DNA from: Bacteroidota bacterium
Lineage (GTDB): Bacteria > Bacteroidota > Bacteroidia > UKL13-3
DNA: 64,000 nucleotides
Assembly (NCBI GenBank): GCA_027491085.1
Contig: JAIXWW010000013.1
Coordinates: 186,001 to 250,000 of the forward strand
Direction of reading: 5' to 3'
Position 1 is the stretch's first letter, and each line of letters begins with the position of its first letter. The position numbers and the translations under genes were made by a program. The notes beneath the pieces were generated by a model. That model ran no database searches and was not told the DNA's origin. It worked only from the letters and a program-made list of their open reading frames with translations. Positions 26,315 to 34,345 of the stretch are shown in pieces.

Positions 26315-27862
26315 TTAAAAGTTTAAGTTTCTGTATTTTGCATAAATTTCTAAATTGCTGATGGGGTGTATTTGCAATAAATGACTGTATTTTTCAAGTA
26401 AGGGCACTATTTCGTCATAGGTTTGGCAACGAGCCATGTTGTATGATTGCCAACCGTAACTATTTTCATTGATGCTAAAATCAACCAATTTGTTAAATAA
26501 CTTTTGTTGCGAATAAGTTCCATTGTTATAATAAGTTATTGCTGGATTGGAAAACGTATCAGGTTGTTTGGTTAATTGGTATTTTAACAACACCGGCAAA
26601 GCTTGATAGGAGAGGGTTGATAAGTAATTTATATCGGGTTCTTTACCTTTGCTTTGGGCTTGGTAAATATTAAATTCAGCTATCATTTTATCCCAACCTA
26701 TTGGAACTGCCATTACTAAAATTACATACCAAACCAATGAGTTGGCTTTTACCAAATAAAAATTGCTTCGCTTGTTTACTATTTTTATAAAAGTAAGAAT
26801 TAAGCCAGCTATGGTGCAAAGTAAAAACGCATAAACACCAATGCGTTTGTAGGTTAACGAAAACTCGTTGATGTACAAATTGTTTTTGTAAGCTGCGCTC
26901 AATAACATGATTAGGTTTTGGGCAATCCATAAATAAGCCAATGTTTTAAGTGTTTTTTGCTGTGCAAAATTTTGGCTTCCCCTAAAATACCAAAGTATAA
27001 TGGCAATGGCAATTACTATAGAAAGTATCAAACTAAATATACCTTGATGCACATAATCGGCATACGATATATTGGCAGGTAAAAGCACGCCACCAAACAT
27101 AAACTGTAGGTCAATTACATTTACTAAAAGTAATAATCCATTTAATAAGCTGAGCATAACTACTCCTGTTTTAAACTCGGTTTCTTCTTCTACATTATTG
27201 CCTAGAAACGAATAACTTTGGTAACCATCAGATGTAATGTTTAAAGGAATCATTTTTTCGTAAATGGCCAATACAGCTAAAATACGCGGACGGAAAAATG
27301 CATATATTATTATAAAAGATGTGGCATAAAAAAATATTAACCTAGCAGTTAAAAATTTTAAGCTAAACTGTTGGATAAAACTACTGAAAGCAGCGTTAGA
27401 AGCTTGGTATAAAATTACAAACAATACAAATACCAAAGTGCTACTTAAGTAAATAACTATGCGTTTACGTAAGTTTCCATTTTGTTCATTTTCGGAAAAA
27501 TACTTTTGTTTAAACCTGCGAAATATTTGCGCTATGGATGTTATGTAAGAGTAAAAAATATGCAATATGCTGGTTAAAACAGATTGTTGTTTTAAACTTA
27601 CAGAGATAGATAAAAGCGTAAGTGATAAAATATTGGCAATTACTGTTAATACATGTCCGTTCAAAAAAGCAAATACTGAGCTTATAATGGCGCCAGCAGT
27701 AAATAGCAATGACAATTTGTTTTTTAAATAATTAGGGTTTGAAATGAATAAACCTGCAATAAGAATAAGGTTAAGAAGGAGCACGTTTGCACCAATGCCT
27801 TGCATGTAAAGTAAATAGGTGTAAACAATTGACGAAAAGAAAATAATAAATCCGTTTTTCAT
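26315..27862 (-). CDS. DUF4173/DUF4153-like polytopic membrane protein
   Basis: A 515-residue protein with roughly a dozen membrane helices followed by a soluble C-terminal tail of about 120 residues (from NIYQAQSKGKEPDINYLSTL). The segment SYADYVHQGIFSLILSIVIA and the later YKRIGVYAFLLCTIAGLI match the DUF4173/DUF4153 pattern of Y-V-H-x-G and R-I-G-V-Y. Members occur in many phyla and have no established function. It sits in the middle of a membrane-protein operon with a winged-helix regulator, 29 bases after the 231-residue membrane protein. Confidence 0.75.
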   Translation of the reverse strand: MKNGFIIFFSSIVYTYLLYMQGIGANVLLLNLILIAGLFISNPNYLKNKLSLLFTAGAIISSVFAFLNGHVLTVIANILSLTLLSISVSLKQQSVLTSILHIFYSYITSIAQIFRRFKQKYFSENEQNGNLRKRIVIYLSSTLVFVLFVILYQASNAAFSSFIQQFSLKFLTARLIFFYATSFIIIYAFFRPRILAVLAIYEKMIPLNITSDGYQSYSFLGNNVEEETEFKTGVVMLSLLNGLLLLVNVIDLQFMFGGVLLPANISYADYVHQGIFSLILSIVIAIAIILWYFRGSQNFAQQKTLKTLAYLWIAQNLIMLLSAAYKNNLYINEFSLTYKRIGVYAFLLCTIAGLILTFIKIVNKRSNFYLVKANSLVWYVILVMAVPIGWDKMIAEFNIYQAQSKGKEPDINYLSTLSYQALPVLLKYQLTKQPDTFSNPAITYYNNGTYSQQKLFNKLVDFSINENSYGWQSYNMARCQTYDEIVPLLEKYSHLLQIHPISNLEIYAKYRNLNF

Positions 27863-27891
27863 GATGTGTTATGGTTTATAAAGTTGATGTT

Positions 27892-28587
27892 TTAATTTTC
27901 AATTAATTTAGGAATAAATCCATTGTGAGATTCGGTAAAAGCTTTGATTAAGCTATAGTTTTCGGCCTTGAAAAAGGAAAGTGCAAACTGAAAAAGAATG
28001 ATATAAACCAAAGCTATAAAAATACTTAGCAGCAAAGTTGATTTGATACCTATGAATTTATTTGGTGTATTTTTTAAATAAAACATCAGTATTGCAGTAA
28101 ACAAGAATATATTGATGATTGGGGCAATAAGTAGGAAACCTATAAAAGGAATGGCTGTTAGTAATAGCCCGATTGGCCCAAGTTGAATAGAACTAATTAT
28201 ACTTAAAATAATTAAACTGATTACTAAACCGTTTCTTAATAACTCAATAAATAGTTGGTTTTTAAAAAAATGAGAACAAATTACCACAATACCAAATGTG
28301 GTAAAATAGAAAATAGTGATATCTGCTAAATATTTAGGAGCAAATAACCTAAATATATCATCTCCGCCCCACGATTCTGCACTTTGGTAATTTTCACAGG
28401 CATGAAGATTAAAACCCAAAAGTGGTGCTATGACTGCCGTTGCTACAAGCAGCAATAACCAATTATTATTTTTTAAAAATAATGAGTCATTTGATTTTAA
28501 ATCGGTAACAATTGATTTGATTAATTTGTAGAATAACCAAATAATGAATATTGGTTGAATTAATAAGAATGGTATGGCTAGTATCAT
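27892..28587 (-). CDS. Integral membrane protein of unknown function
   Basis: A 231-residue protein, mostly hydrophobic, with about six helices starting at MILAIPFLLIQPIFIIWLFY. A loop between the first two helix pairs carries HACENYQSAESWGGDDIFRL, the only polar conserved-looking stretch. No family recognised. It follows the winged-helix regulator by 63 bases on the same strand, and the DUF4173-like gene follows it by 29 bases. Confidence 0.65.
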   Translation of the reverse strand: MILAIPFLLIQPIFIIWLFYKLIKSIVTDLKSNDSLFLKNNNWLLLLVATAVIAPLLGFNLHACENYQSAESWGGDDIFRLFAPKYLADITIFYFTTFGIVVICSHFFKNQLFIELLRNGLVISLIILSIISSIQLGPIGLLLTAIPFIGFLLIAPIINIFLFTAILMFYLKNTPNKFIGIKSTLLLSIFIALVYIILFQFALSFFKAENYSLIKAFTESHNGFIPKLIEN

Positions 28588-28650
28588 GTAATTATTTTAT
28601 TTTTTTAAAAGTACTTTTAAATTCAAAGTAAATAGACAAAAAAATATAGT

Positions 28651-28944
28651 TTATCCTTTTATTAATTTTTCAAGCGCGTCTAAATGAGCTTTAAACGCAG
28701 TTTTTCCATCTAAAGTTGCCTCAAAAGTGGTGTTGGGTTTTTTGCCTACAAATTGTTTGTTGATGGCTATGTAACCTTGTTTTTCAAGGCCAATAATATG
28801 GCTTGCTAGGTTGCCATCAGTTAAGTTCAGTAACTCTTTCATGGTGTTAAAATCTACTTTGTCGTTTACCATTAACACGCTCATAATGCCTAAGCGTATT
28901 CGGTTTTCAAAAGCTTTGTTTAAATTGTCAATATCAATTTTCAT
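28651..28944 (-). CDS. Small winged-helix transcriptional regulator
   Basis: A 97-residue DNA-binding protein built almost entirely of one winged-helix domain of the MarR/ArsR-like type used by small Bacteroidota regulators. RIRLGIMSVLMVND is helix 1, FNTMKELLNLTDGNLASHII covers the recognition helix, and YIAINKQFVGKKPNTTFEAT is the wing. A last helix (KAFKAHLDALEKLIKG) probably dimerises. Similar regulators next to membrane-protein genes often control them; here it lies 29 bases after the first gene of the membrane cluster, so control of this cluster is inferred. Confidence 0.88.
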   Translation of the reverse strand: MKIDIDNLNKAFENRIRLGIMSVLMVNDKVDFNTMKELLNLTDGNLASHIIGLEKQGYIAINKQFVGKKPNTTFEATLDGKTAFKAHLDALEKLIKG

Positions 28945-28973
28945 ACTATGGTTGGGTTATAAAAATTGATGAA

Positions 28974-29618
28974 TTAAGCTTGTTTACGTTCGTATTTAAA
29001 ATACATGCCAATGCCATAAATAATGTGCATTAAGCCAAAACCAATGGTCCAAAAAAGGAGTCCGTTGGCCAAGAAAAACATGGCTAATAAACCAATAAGT
29101 ACTTCAATAATGCCCAATTGAAAAATATCGTTATAGGTATATTTACTCACGTTTACCAGAGCCAAACCATAAAAAATTAAAGTAGCTGGCGCAATAAAAA
29201 TACTTTGTCCATGGTAAATTAATAACAAACAAAAAATACCTCCAGTAGCCAAAGGAACCATCATATTTATAAAAACACGTTTGGTTAAACTGTTCCAAAT
29301 AGTTTCTCCAAGTTGATTGGCTTTTTTATAACTTAGCCAAAAACTGGTGCTTAAAGATAAAAAAAGTACCAATAAGGCATCTGCAAAACAAAACTCTTGA
29401 AAATTTAAACCGAATAATTTCATGGCAACTCCTCCTTCGCCAATGCAGCGTGTTATGCCAATTACATTTATAAAAAACCAAACTCCAAATGCTCCTAAAA
29501 GCGCATAAGTTCCAGCAAAAACTCCCGAAAGGCCGCTTAACGAAACAAACTTGGTGCTGCGTTCCATTAACTGGCGGATATGTGCTAGGTCGTTTAAATT
29601 GTGGTTTGAATTACTCAT
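28974..29618 (-). CDS. Integral membrane protein cotranscribed with winged-helix regulator
   Basis: A 214-residue protein read from the ATG at 29618 (MSNSNHNLNDLAHIRQLMER); the 69 codons upstream in the same frame are AT-rich and unlike the rest. After a short cytosolic helix with RSTKFVSLSGLSGVFAGTYA there are about six membrane helices. Homologues beside such regulators are common in Bacteroidota, but I cannot name a function. It is the first gene of the minus-strand cluster and sits 29 bases before the regulator. Confidence 0.75.
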   Translation of the reverse strand: MSNSNHNLNDLAHIRQLMERSTKFVSLSGLSGVFAGTYALLGAFGVWFFINVIGITRCIGEGGVAMKLFGLNFQEFCFADALLVLFLSLSTSFWLSYKKANQLGETIWNSLTKRVFINMMVPLATGGIFCLLLIYHGQSIFIAPATLIFYGLALVNVSKYTYNDIFQLGIIEVLIGLLAMFFLANGLLFWTIGFGLMHIIYGIGMYFKYERKQA

Positions 29619-29788
29619 ATTAAAAGTACTTTGTATTGCAAAGCTAATTTTAAAATTCAATTTGTCAAGTATTTTTTTTAAATAATACCATTTTTGATTT
29701 ATAATTAGACAAATGCGTTTGGAATAAATCTTAGATGGTATTATGCCGCTACAAAATTTATTGGTTTTTATTATGCAACATAGCGGTA

Positions 29789-29822
29789 TAAAAAAGCCCA
29801 CATTTAAAAAATGTAGGCTTTT
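29789..29822 (-). terminator. Terminator after the 204-residue secreted protein gene
   Basis: AAAAGCCCACATTT pairs with AAATGTAGGCTTTT (one mismatch) around four A; on the minus strand it is followed by TTTTTTA. It ends the transcript of the two secreted protein genes. Confidence 0.8.
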
Positions 29823-29839
29823 CAAGGCTTTTAGCTTAA

Positions 29840-30454
29840 TTAATATTTTAAAATAGTAAGTGCTCCGGGTTTTGGAAACACTGTTATGTTTCCGCTTCCG
29901 CTTAAATTAGCAGGACAACTTCCTAATCCGCTAGCTGATGTAATAGTAAATGTTTTTATTCCTGCTGTGCCATAAGTTGGCGAGTTAAATGTGTAAGGAC
30001 TGGACGTAATACCATTTACAGTTACTGGTGTGGTGCCATCGGTATAGGTAACATTCCAAGGGCTTGTGCCAGTAAATGTTATATTTAATTTAGCAATACT
30101 TGCATTGTTTATACAAATAGAATCGGTTCCGCTAATTGATGCATTTACAGTTGGCAAAATAACAATGCTCATTTTTACAGTATCTCCAAAACAACCTGAT
30201 GGCCCAATTTCAACCAAACGTAAAGTGTCGATTCCTGCAGTGGTTCCATAATTAATTAAAATACTATCTGTTCTGCCCGCAACAGTATTTATGGTACCTA
30301 ATCCGTTTTTTAACGACCAACTGTATGTAGAACCAAGCGAAGGATTCACATCATAAATTTTATTATTTGCACCAGAACATACCGAATCTGATTGCGCAAA
30401 AGCAGTAGTTGTAAATAATAAAACTAAACTTAATAGAGTATATATTTTTTTCAT
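29840..30454 (-). CDS. Secreted Ig/PKD-like protein, member 2 of a pair
   Basis: A 204-residue protein with signal peptide (MKKIYTLLSLVLLFTTTAFA). The mature part reads as two Ig/PKD-like beta domains: SVCSGANNKIYDVNPSLGST through SYSWSL-like YSWSLKNGLG, and SGTDSICINNASIAKLNITF with FTGTSPWNVTYTDG. These phrases are typical of modules in large gliding-associated surface proteins of Bacteroidota, but there is no type A or type B sorting domain here; the C-terminus is simply PKPGALTILKY. It follows the neighbour gene by 9 bases in the same operon. Function unknown; a cell-surface role is inferred. Confidence 0.65.
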   Translation of the reverse strand: MKKIYTLLSLVLLFTTTAFAQSDSVCSGANNKIYDVNPSLGSTYSWSLKNGLGTINTVAGRTDSILINYGTTAGIDTLRLVEIGPSGCFGDTVKMSIVILPTVNASISGTDSICINNASIAKLNITFTGTSPWNVTYTDGTTPVTVNGITSSPYTFNSPTYGTAGIKTFTITSASGLGSCPANLSGSGNITVFPKPGALTILKY

Positions 30455-30463
30455 AATGGATAA

Positions 30464-31228
30464 TTAATAAGCTTGAATTGTAGGTGTAGTAATTGCTGGT
30501 CTAACATATATTAAATAATTAGTAGGAATTGCAGCTAAAGTTGCAGCTGCATTTCCTCCTGCATAACTTCCAGGTGCAGGGTTTGAAGCGGTAGCTGCAA
30601 TATTTGATGCAATGCCCGTAATAACTAAATAATAGGTACCTGCTGATAAACTTGAAGTAGGAATAGAGGTTAAAGAAATACTTCCACTTGTGGTAAGTAG
30701 GGTAGAGGAAGATCCTAAAACAGCTGCTCCAGATGTTGAACCACTGCGTAATTCGAAGGTAATATTAAACTCGCCTAAATTACTTGCGCCCCCAATGGTT
30801 GCATAATTTGAAACTGTTAAGGTTTTAGTTCCTAAACTAGCTCCAATACATAAAGTATCGTTAACACTAACCGATACAACAGGTTTAGGATACACATCAA
30901 TAGGTTTATTCACCAAATTACTCGTACATCCATTTAATGTTTCAAATGCTTTAATGGTATCTCTAATCATAGCTGCAGTGGTGTTGCCCCAAGTTACAGT
31001 TGTTAATCCACTTCTACCACCACCATCTAATTTGGAACTGGCGCTACCTGCACCTAAAGTAAGGTTCCATGTAACTTGCGAGCCAGCATTTACCGTAGTG
31101 TCAATTCTAAATCCACTGGTGTTGCCATTCCATGTTTTTTGATTTTGCGCAAACGAGTTAAAGTAAAATATGGTCAATATTGTTAATAGAAATATTTTAC
31201 TTAAAAAGTGTAATTTTTTTGGTTTCAT
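30464..31228 (-). CDS. Secreted Ig/PKD-like protein, member 1 of a pair
   Basis: A 254-residue protein from the ATG at 31228 (MKPKKLHFLSKIFLLTILTI to NSFAQ, a signal peptide); an upstream in-frame ATG at 31252 adds eight polar residues. The mature part has beta-rich segments such as GSQVTWNLTLGAG and FNITFELRSGS, rich in Thr, Ser, Ala and Gly, and ends AITTPTIQAY. It has no sorting domain, and its ending resembles that of the next gene (both short, hydrophobic, ending in Tyr). The two genes are an obvious operon of surface or periplasmic proteins with unknown role. Confidence 0.62.
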   Translation of the reverse strand: MKPKKLHFLSKIFLLTILTIFYFNSFAQNQKTWNGNTSGFRIDTTVNAGSQVTWNLTLGAGSASSKLDGGGRSGLTTVTWGNTTAAMIRDTIKAFETLNGCTSNLVNKPIDVYPKPVVSVSVNDTLCIGASLGTKTLTVSNYATIGGASNLGEFNITFELRSGSTSGAAVLGSSSTLLTTSGSISLTSIPTSSLSAGTYYLVITGIASNIAATASNPAPGSYAGGNAAATLAAIPTNYLIYVRPAITTPTIQAY

Positions 31229-31453
31229 AAATTCCTTATTTTTAGAATGCAATTTATACTATAATTCGTTTTTTACAATAGTTATGTAAAATAGTACATT
31301 TAATTAAACCATTCAGTTGAATTGAGGGCAATTCGTACAATTTAGCTAACAAAAATTTTTATAGTGTAAAATTAAATATTTTGCTATTTGAGTATTTTCT
31401 ATATTGCATATACTATTTTGTATTGTTTTGAGTAACTAATTTATTGTTTATAA

Positions 31454-32029
31454 ATGAATAGAAAAAAATTTATAGCCACCTTATCCATTTTAGGAGTTGG
31501 CTCTGTGGCGGGTTATTATGGTTTTCAGTTTGCCAAAACCAAAGGCACTCCCGACATTAATTATTTGGATAACAATAAAGATTTATTGGCCGATTTATGC
31601 GAAACCATTATTCCTAAAACCAATACGCCAGGTGCTAAAGAAGCCATGGCACATGAGTTTGTAATTTATTCATTAAAACACTCAAAAGAAGAAGCTTTGG
31701 TAAATAATTTTATCAATGGTCTTAAAGATGTGCAATCATACTCGTTAAGCAAATACGATAAACCTTTTACACAATTAGCTAAAAACGATCAAATACAAGT
31801 AGTGGCCCATTTCCAAGAAATTGGCAAAAATTTTAGTGGTAGTTTGGGAAAAGTGCGTAATAAAATTTTAGGCAAATCATTCTTTTCTATATTAAAGGAA
31901 AAAGCAAGCGTAGGTTATTGTACCTCTATGCTTGGCGCAAAACAAGGTTTGGCATACGAGTATGTTCCTACTCGTTTTATAGGTTGTACCGATTTATTAC
32001 CGGGACAAAAATCGTGGGCTACTAAATAA
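31454..32029 (+). CDS. Gluconate 2-dehydrogenase subunit 3 family protein
   Basis: A 191-residue protein with an N-terminal membrane or Tat-like segment (MNRKKFIATLSILGVGSVAG); the usual twin Arg is an Arg-Lys pair. LLADLCETIIPKTNTPGAKE is the hallmark of the gluconate 2-dehydrogenase small (gamma) subunit family. This subunit helps export and anchor the flavoprotein dehydrogenase. The GMC oxidoreductase gene follows after 8 bases, which fits the known pairing. No cytochrome c subunit gene is present, so the electron acceptor is unknown. Confidence 0.88.
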   Translation: MNRKKFIATLSILGVGSVAGYYGFQFAKTKGTPDINYLDNNKDLLADLCETIIPKTNTPGAKEAMAHEFVIYSLKHSKEEALVNNFINGLKDVQSYSLSKYDKPFTQLAKNDQIQVVAHFQEIGKNFSGSLGKVRNKILGKSFFSILKEKASVGYCTSMLGAKQGLAYEYVPTRFIGCTDLLPGQKSWATK

Positions 32030-32037
32030 AAAAACAC

Positions 32038-33753
32038 ATGAGCGATTCATTAAACGTAAACTTAAATATAAAAGCTGAGGCACAAATTACTTACGATGCC
32101 ATAGTGGTTGGAAGTGGAATTACAGGCGGTTTGGCCGCTAAAGAATTATGCGAAAAAGGTTTGAAAACTTTGGTTTTGGAGCGTGGCCGCAATGTGGAAC
32201 ACATTAAAGATTATACCACAGCCATGAAACATCCTTGGGAGTTTGAAAACAGGTTAGAAATAACCGATGAAGATAAAACTACCAATCCGGTGCAAAGCAT
32301 GAGCTACGACCCAGGAAACAAACATTTTTATGTGAACGATCAAGATCATCCATACATTCAACAAAAGCCTTATAATTGGATTAGGGGTTACCAAGTGGGT
32401 GGCCGTTCTTTAACATGGGGCAGACAAGTTTATCGCTTTAGCGATTTAGATTTTGAGGCCAATCTGAAAGATGGACATGGTGTTGATTGGCCAATTAGAT
32501 ACAAAGATTTAGAACCTTGGTATAATTATGTAGAGCAATTTATGGGTGTAAGCGGCTGTGCCGATGCCATTCCTCACTTACCTCATGGCGATTATTTACC
32601 TGCCATGGACATGAATTGTATTGAAAAACATTTGGCAGAATCAATAAAGAAAAATTACGACCAACGTTGGCTAATTAGCTCGCGAGTGGCCAATTTAACC
32701 AAAGGTTATAAAGATAGAGGTCCTTGTCAGTTCAGGAATTTATGTAGCCGTGGCTGCCCTTATGGTGGATATTTTAGTAGTAATTCGGCTTCATTGCCTG
32801 CGGCAAATGCTACAGGAAATTTAACCATTAGGCCACATGCCATTGTGCAAGAAATAATTTACGAACCACAAACCAAAAAGGCCAAAGGCGTCCGCATTAT
32901 TGATGAATTGACCAAAGAAACAATGGAGTTTTATGCTAAAATTATTTTCTTAAATGCATCAACCATTGCTACTGCTTCTATTTTATTAAATTCAAAATCA
33001 AGTTATTTCCCAAATGGATTTGGCAATAGCAGCGGACAAGTGGGCTTAAATTTAATGGACCATCATAAAGGGGTAGGTGCAACGGGCATGTACGAAGGTT
33101 TTAAAGATAAATATTACGCAGGCCGCAGACCAGCAGGAGTTTATATACCAAGGTTTAGAAACTTAAACGAACAAACCAAACATCCTGATTTTGTGCGTGG
33201 TTATGGCTATCAAGCTGATGGAGAACGCAGCGAATGGCCTGATGTAATGAAAGATGATGATAGTTTTGGCGAAGGTTATAAACAAAAATTAAGTACTCCA
33301 GGCCCGTGGACCATGTGGATGGGCGCTTGGGGCGAATGTTTACCAAACAGCGAAAATAAAATTTGGCTAGATGCAGAGAAAAAAGACAAATGGGGAATGC
33401 CATTGGTAAATGTAAACTTTGAGCATGGTGCAAACGATATGGCCATGCGTAAAGATGCCAAAGAAAGTGCGCAGGAAATGTTAGAAAAAGCCGGTTTTAA
33501 AAATATTAAGCCTTTTGAGTTTTTATTTCCAGGAACTGCCATCCATGAAATGGGCACAGCCCGCATGGGACGCGATCCTAAAACTTCGGTTTTAAATGCA
33601 CACAACCAAATGCACGATGTGAAAAATGTATTTATAACTGATGGTAGCGCCATGGCTTCAAGTGGCTGTCAAAATCCATCGTTAACATACATGGCATTAA
33701 CCGCTCGTGCGTGCGATTTTGCTGTAAGCGAATTGAAAAAAGGGAATATTTAG
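32038..33753 (+). CDS. GMC-family FAD oxidoreductase (gluconate dehydrogenase-like)
   Basis: The 571-residue flavoprotein should oxidise a sugar or sugar acid, probably in the periplasm when carried with its small subunit. AIVVGSGITGGLAAKELCEK at about 21-40 is the FAD-binding GxGxxG fold. YQVGGRSLTWGRQVYRF is the GMC signature, CSRGCPYGGYFSSNSASLP is typical of bacterial gluconate/sorbosone-like members, and TDGSAMASSGCQNPSLTYMA near the C-terminus holds the conserved Asn-Pro region of the active site. FPGTAIHEMGTARMG supplies the active-site His. It forms an operon with the preceding subunit 3 gene. Substrate not determined. Confidence 0.92.
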   Translation: MSDSLNVNLNIKAEAQITYDAIVVGSGITGGLAAKELCEKGLKTLVLERGRNVEHIKDYTTAMKHPWEFENRLEITDEDKTTNPVQSMSYDPGNKHFYVNDQDHPYIQQKPYNWIRGYQVGGRSLTWGRQVYRFSDLDFEANLKDGHGVDWPIRYKDLEPWYNYVEQFMGVSGCADAIPHLPHGDYLPAMDMNCIEKHLAESIKKNYDQRWLISSRVANLTKGYKDRGPCQFRNLCSRGCPYGGYFSSNSASLPAANATGNLTIRPHAIVQEIIYEPQTKKAKGVRIIDELTKETMEFYAKIIFLNASTIATASILLNSKSSYFPNGFGNSSGQVGLNLMDHHKGVGATGMYEGFKDKYYAGRRPAGVYIPRFRNLNEQTKHPDFVRGYGYQADGERSEWPDVMKDDDSFGEGYKQKLSTPGPWTMWMGAWGECLPNSENKIWLDAEKKDKWGMPLVNVNFEHGANDMAMRKDAKESAQEMLEKAGFKNIKPFEFLFPGTAIHEMGTARMGRDPKTSVLNAHNQMHDVKNVFITDGSAMASSGCQNPSLTYMALTARACDFAVSELKKGNI

Positions 33754-33759
33754 TTGGTA

Positions 33760-33965
33760 GTTCTTAGTTTTTAGTTCGAAGTACTTAGTTCGAAGTTTAA
33801 GGTTCGAAGTGCTAAGTTTGGTTACTGAGTGAGGTGTCTTTTTGCCGTTGTGCGTTTTTCGTTAATCGTTTTTCGTTTAACAGTCATACTGAGCGCAGTG
33901 AAGTATCTTTATTAGTTGTTGTGCGTTGTTTCACGCCTTGCTTTATTTAGTTGATAGTTTGAAGT
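33760..33965. repeat. Dispersed-repeat patch downstream of the GMC gene
   Basis: 33760-33815 has several TTCGAAGT units. 33851-33878 has two CGTTTTTCGTTAA-like units. 33883-33909 (GTCATACTGAGCGCAGTGAA and the following GTATCTT) is a sequence type I have seen as an extragenic repeat in other Bacteroidota, with an ACTG-AGCG-CAGT palindrome. 33930-33960 is a decayed copy of the TCACGCCTTGCGTGA repeat that flanks hicAB. No gene is seen here. Confidence 0.6.
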
Positions 33966-34018
33966 ATAAAGTTTGGTTGATGGGAGAGGCGAAGTATTTT
34001 TAGAAATGCCAAAATGAT

Positions 34019-34249
34019 GAATTGGAGTGAGAAGATAGAGAAAATCGTTTTGTAACTTATGAAATGCGATTAGCAAGTGAGGAAATGGAAAGTGAAAGCA
34101 AAGAAATGTCAGGTAAAGATAATGCAATGACATGTGAAGGTAATGAAATGGCATGTGAAGATAGAGAAAACCGTTTTGCAACTTATGAAATGGAATGTGA
34201 AAGTACTGAAAACCATTTGGTAAGTAACGAAGCTTGATGTGAACGAATA
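34019..34249 (+). repeat. Degenerate 21-bp tandem repeat, about 11 units
   Basis: Successive 21-base units begin GAAATG or GAAAA and read, for example, GAAATGGAAAGTGAAAGCAA, GAAATGTCAGGTAAAGATAA and GAAATGGCATGTGAAGATAG (each shown without its last base). The phrase GAAAAYCGTTTTGYAACTTA occurs twice, 126 bases (six units) apart, so there is a higher-order repeat. A period of 21 is seven codons. Confidence 0.75.
34064..34237 (+). CDS. Possible 57-residue heptad-repeat peptide within the 21-bp repeat
   Basis: The plus frame from the ATG at 34064 stays open to a TGA at 34235-34237. It reads as seven-residue units MRLASEE, MESESKE, MSGKDNA, MTCEGNE, MACEDRE, NRFATYE, MECESTE, NHLVSNE, plus a final Ala. 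Most units start with Met and end with Glu, so the peptide is acidic and amphipathic. The repeat period alone guarantees open frames, no promoter is seen just upstream, and two antisense frames are also open, so coding is uncertain. Confidence 0.25.
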   Translation: MRLASEEMESESKEMSGKDNAMTCEGNEMACEDRENRFATYEMECESTENHLVSNEA

Positions 34250-34266
34250 ACGAATAATGAAGCCCG

Positions 34267-34297
34267 TTTGATGATTTGTGAAATAAAGATATATTTG
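34267..34297 (+). promoter_or_regulatory. Promoter of the DUF4238 gene
   Basis: TTTG (34267-34270), a 19-base spacer and TATATTTG (34290-34297) match the Bacteroidota consensus. The leader would be about 44 bases and contains GTTAGCAGC, whose inverse GCTGCTAAC follows the second gene at 35598-35606. Confidence 0.75.
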
Positions 34298-34345
34298 AAA
34301 AAAACGTTTTGTGAGACCTATATACAAGTTAGCAGCAATTAATTA

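Noticed and set aside
34019..34249. CRISPR array
   Set aside because: The units are diverged and continuous at 21 bases without alternating repeat and spacer, and no cas gene is nearby.
33912..34327. Two overlapping minus-strand frames rich in Phe, His, Leu and Tyr
   Set aside because: They are the complement of the 21-bp tandem repeat; a period that is a multiple of three keeps all frames open, and they have no promoter or family resemblance.
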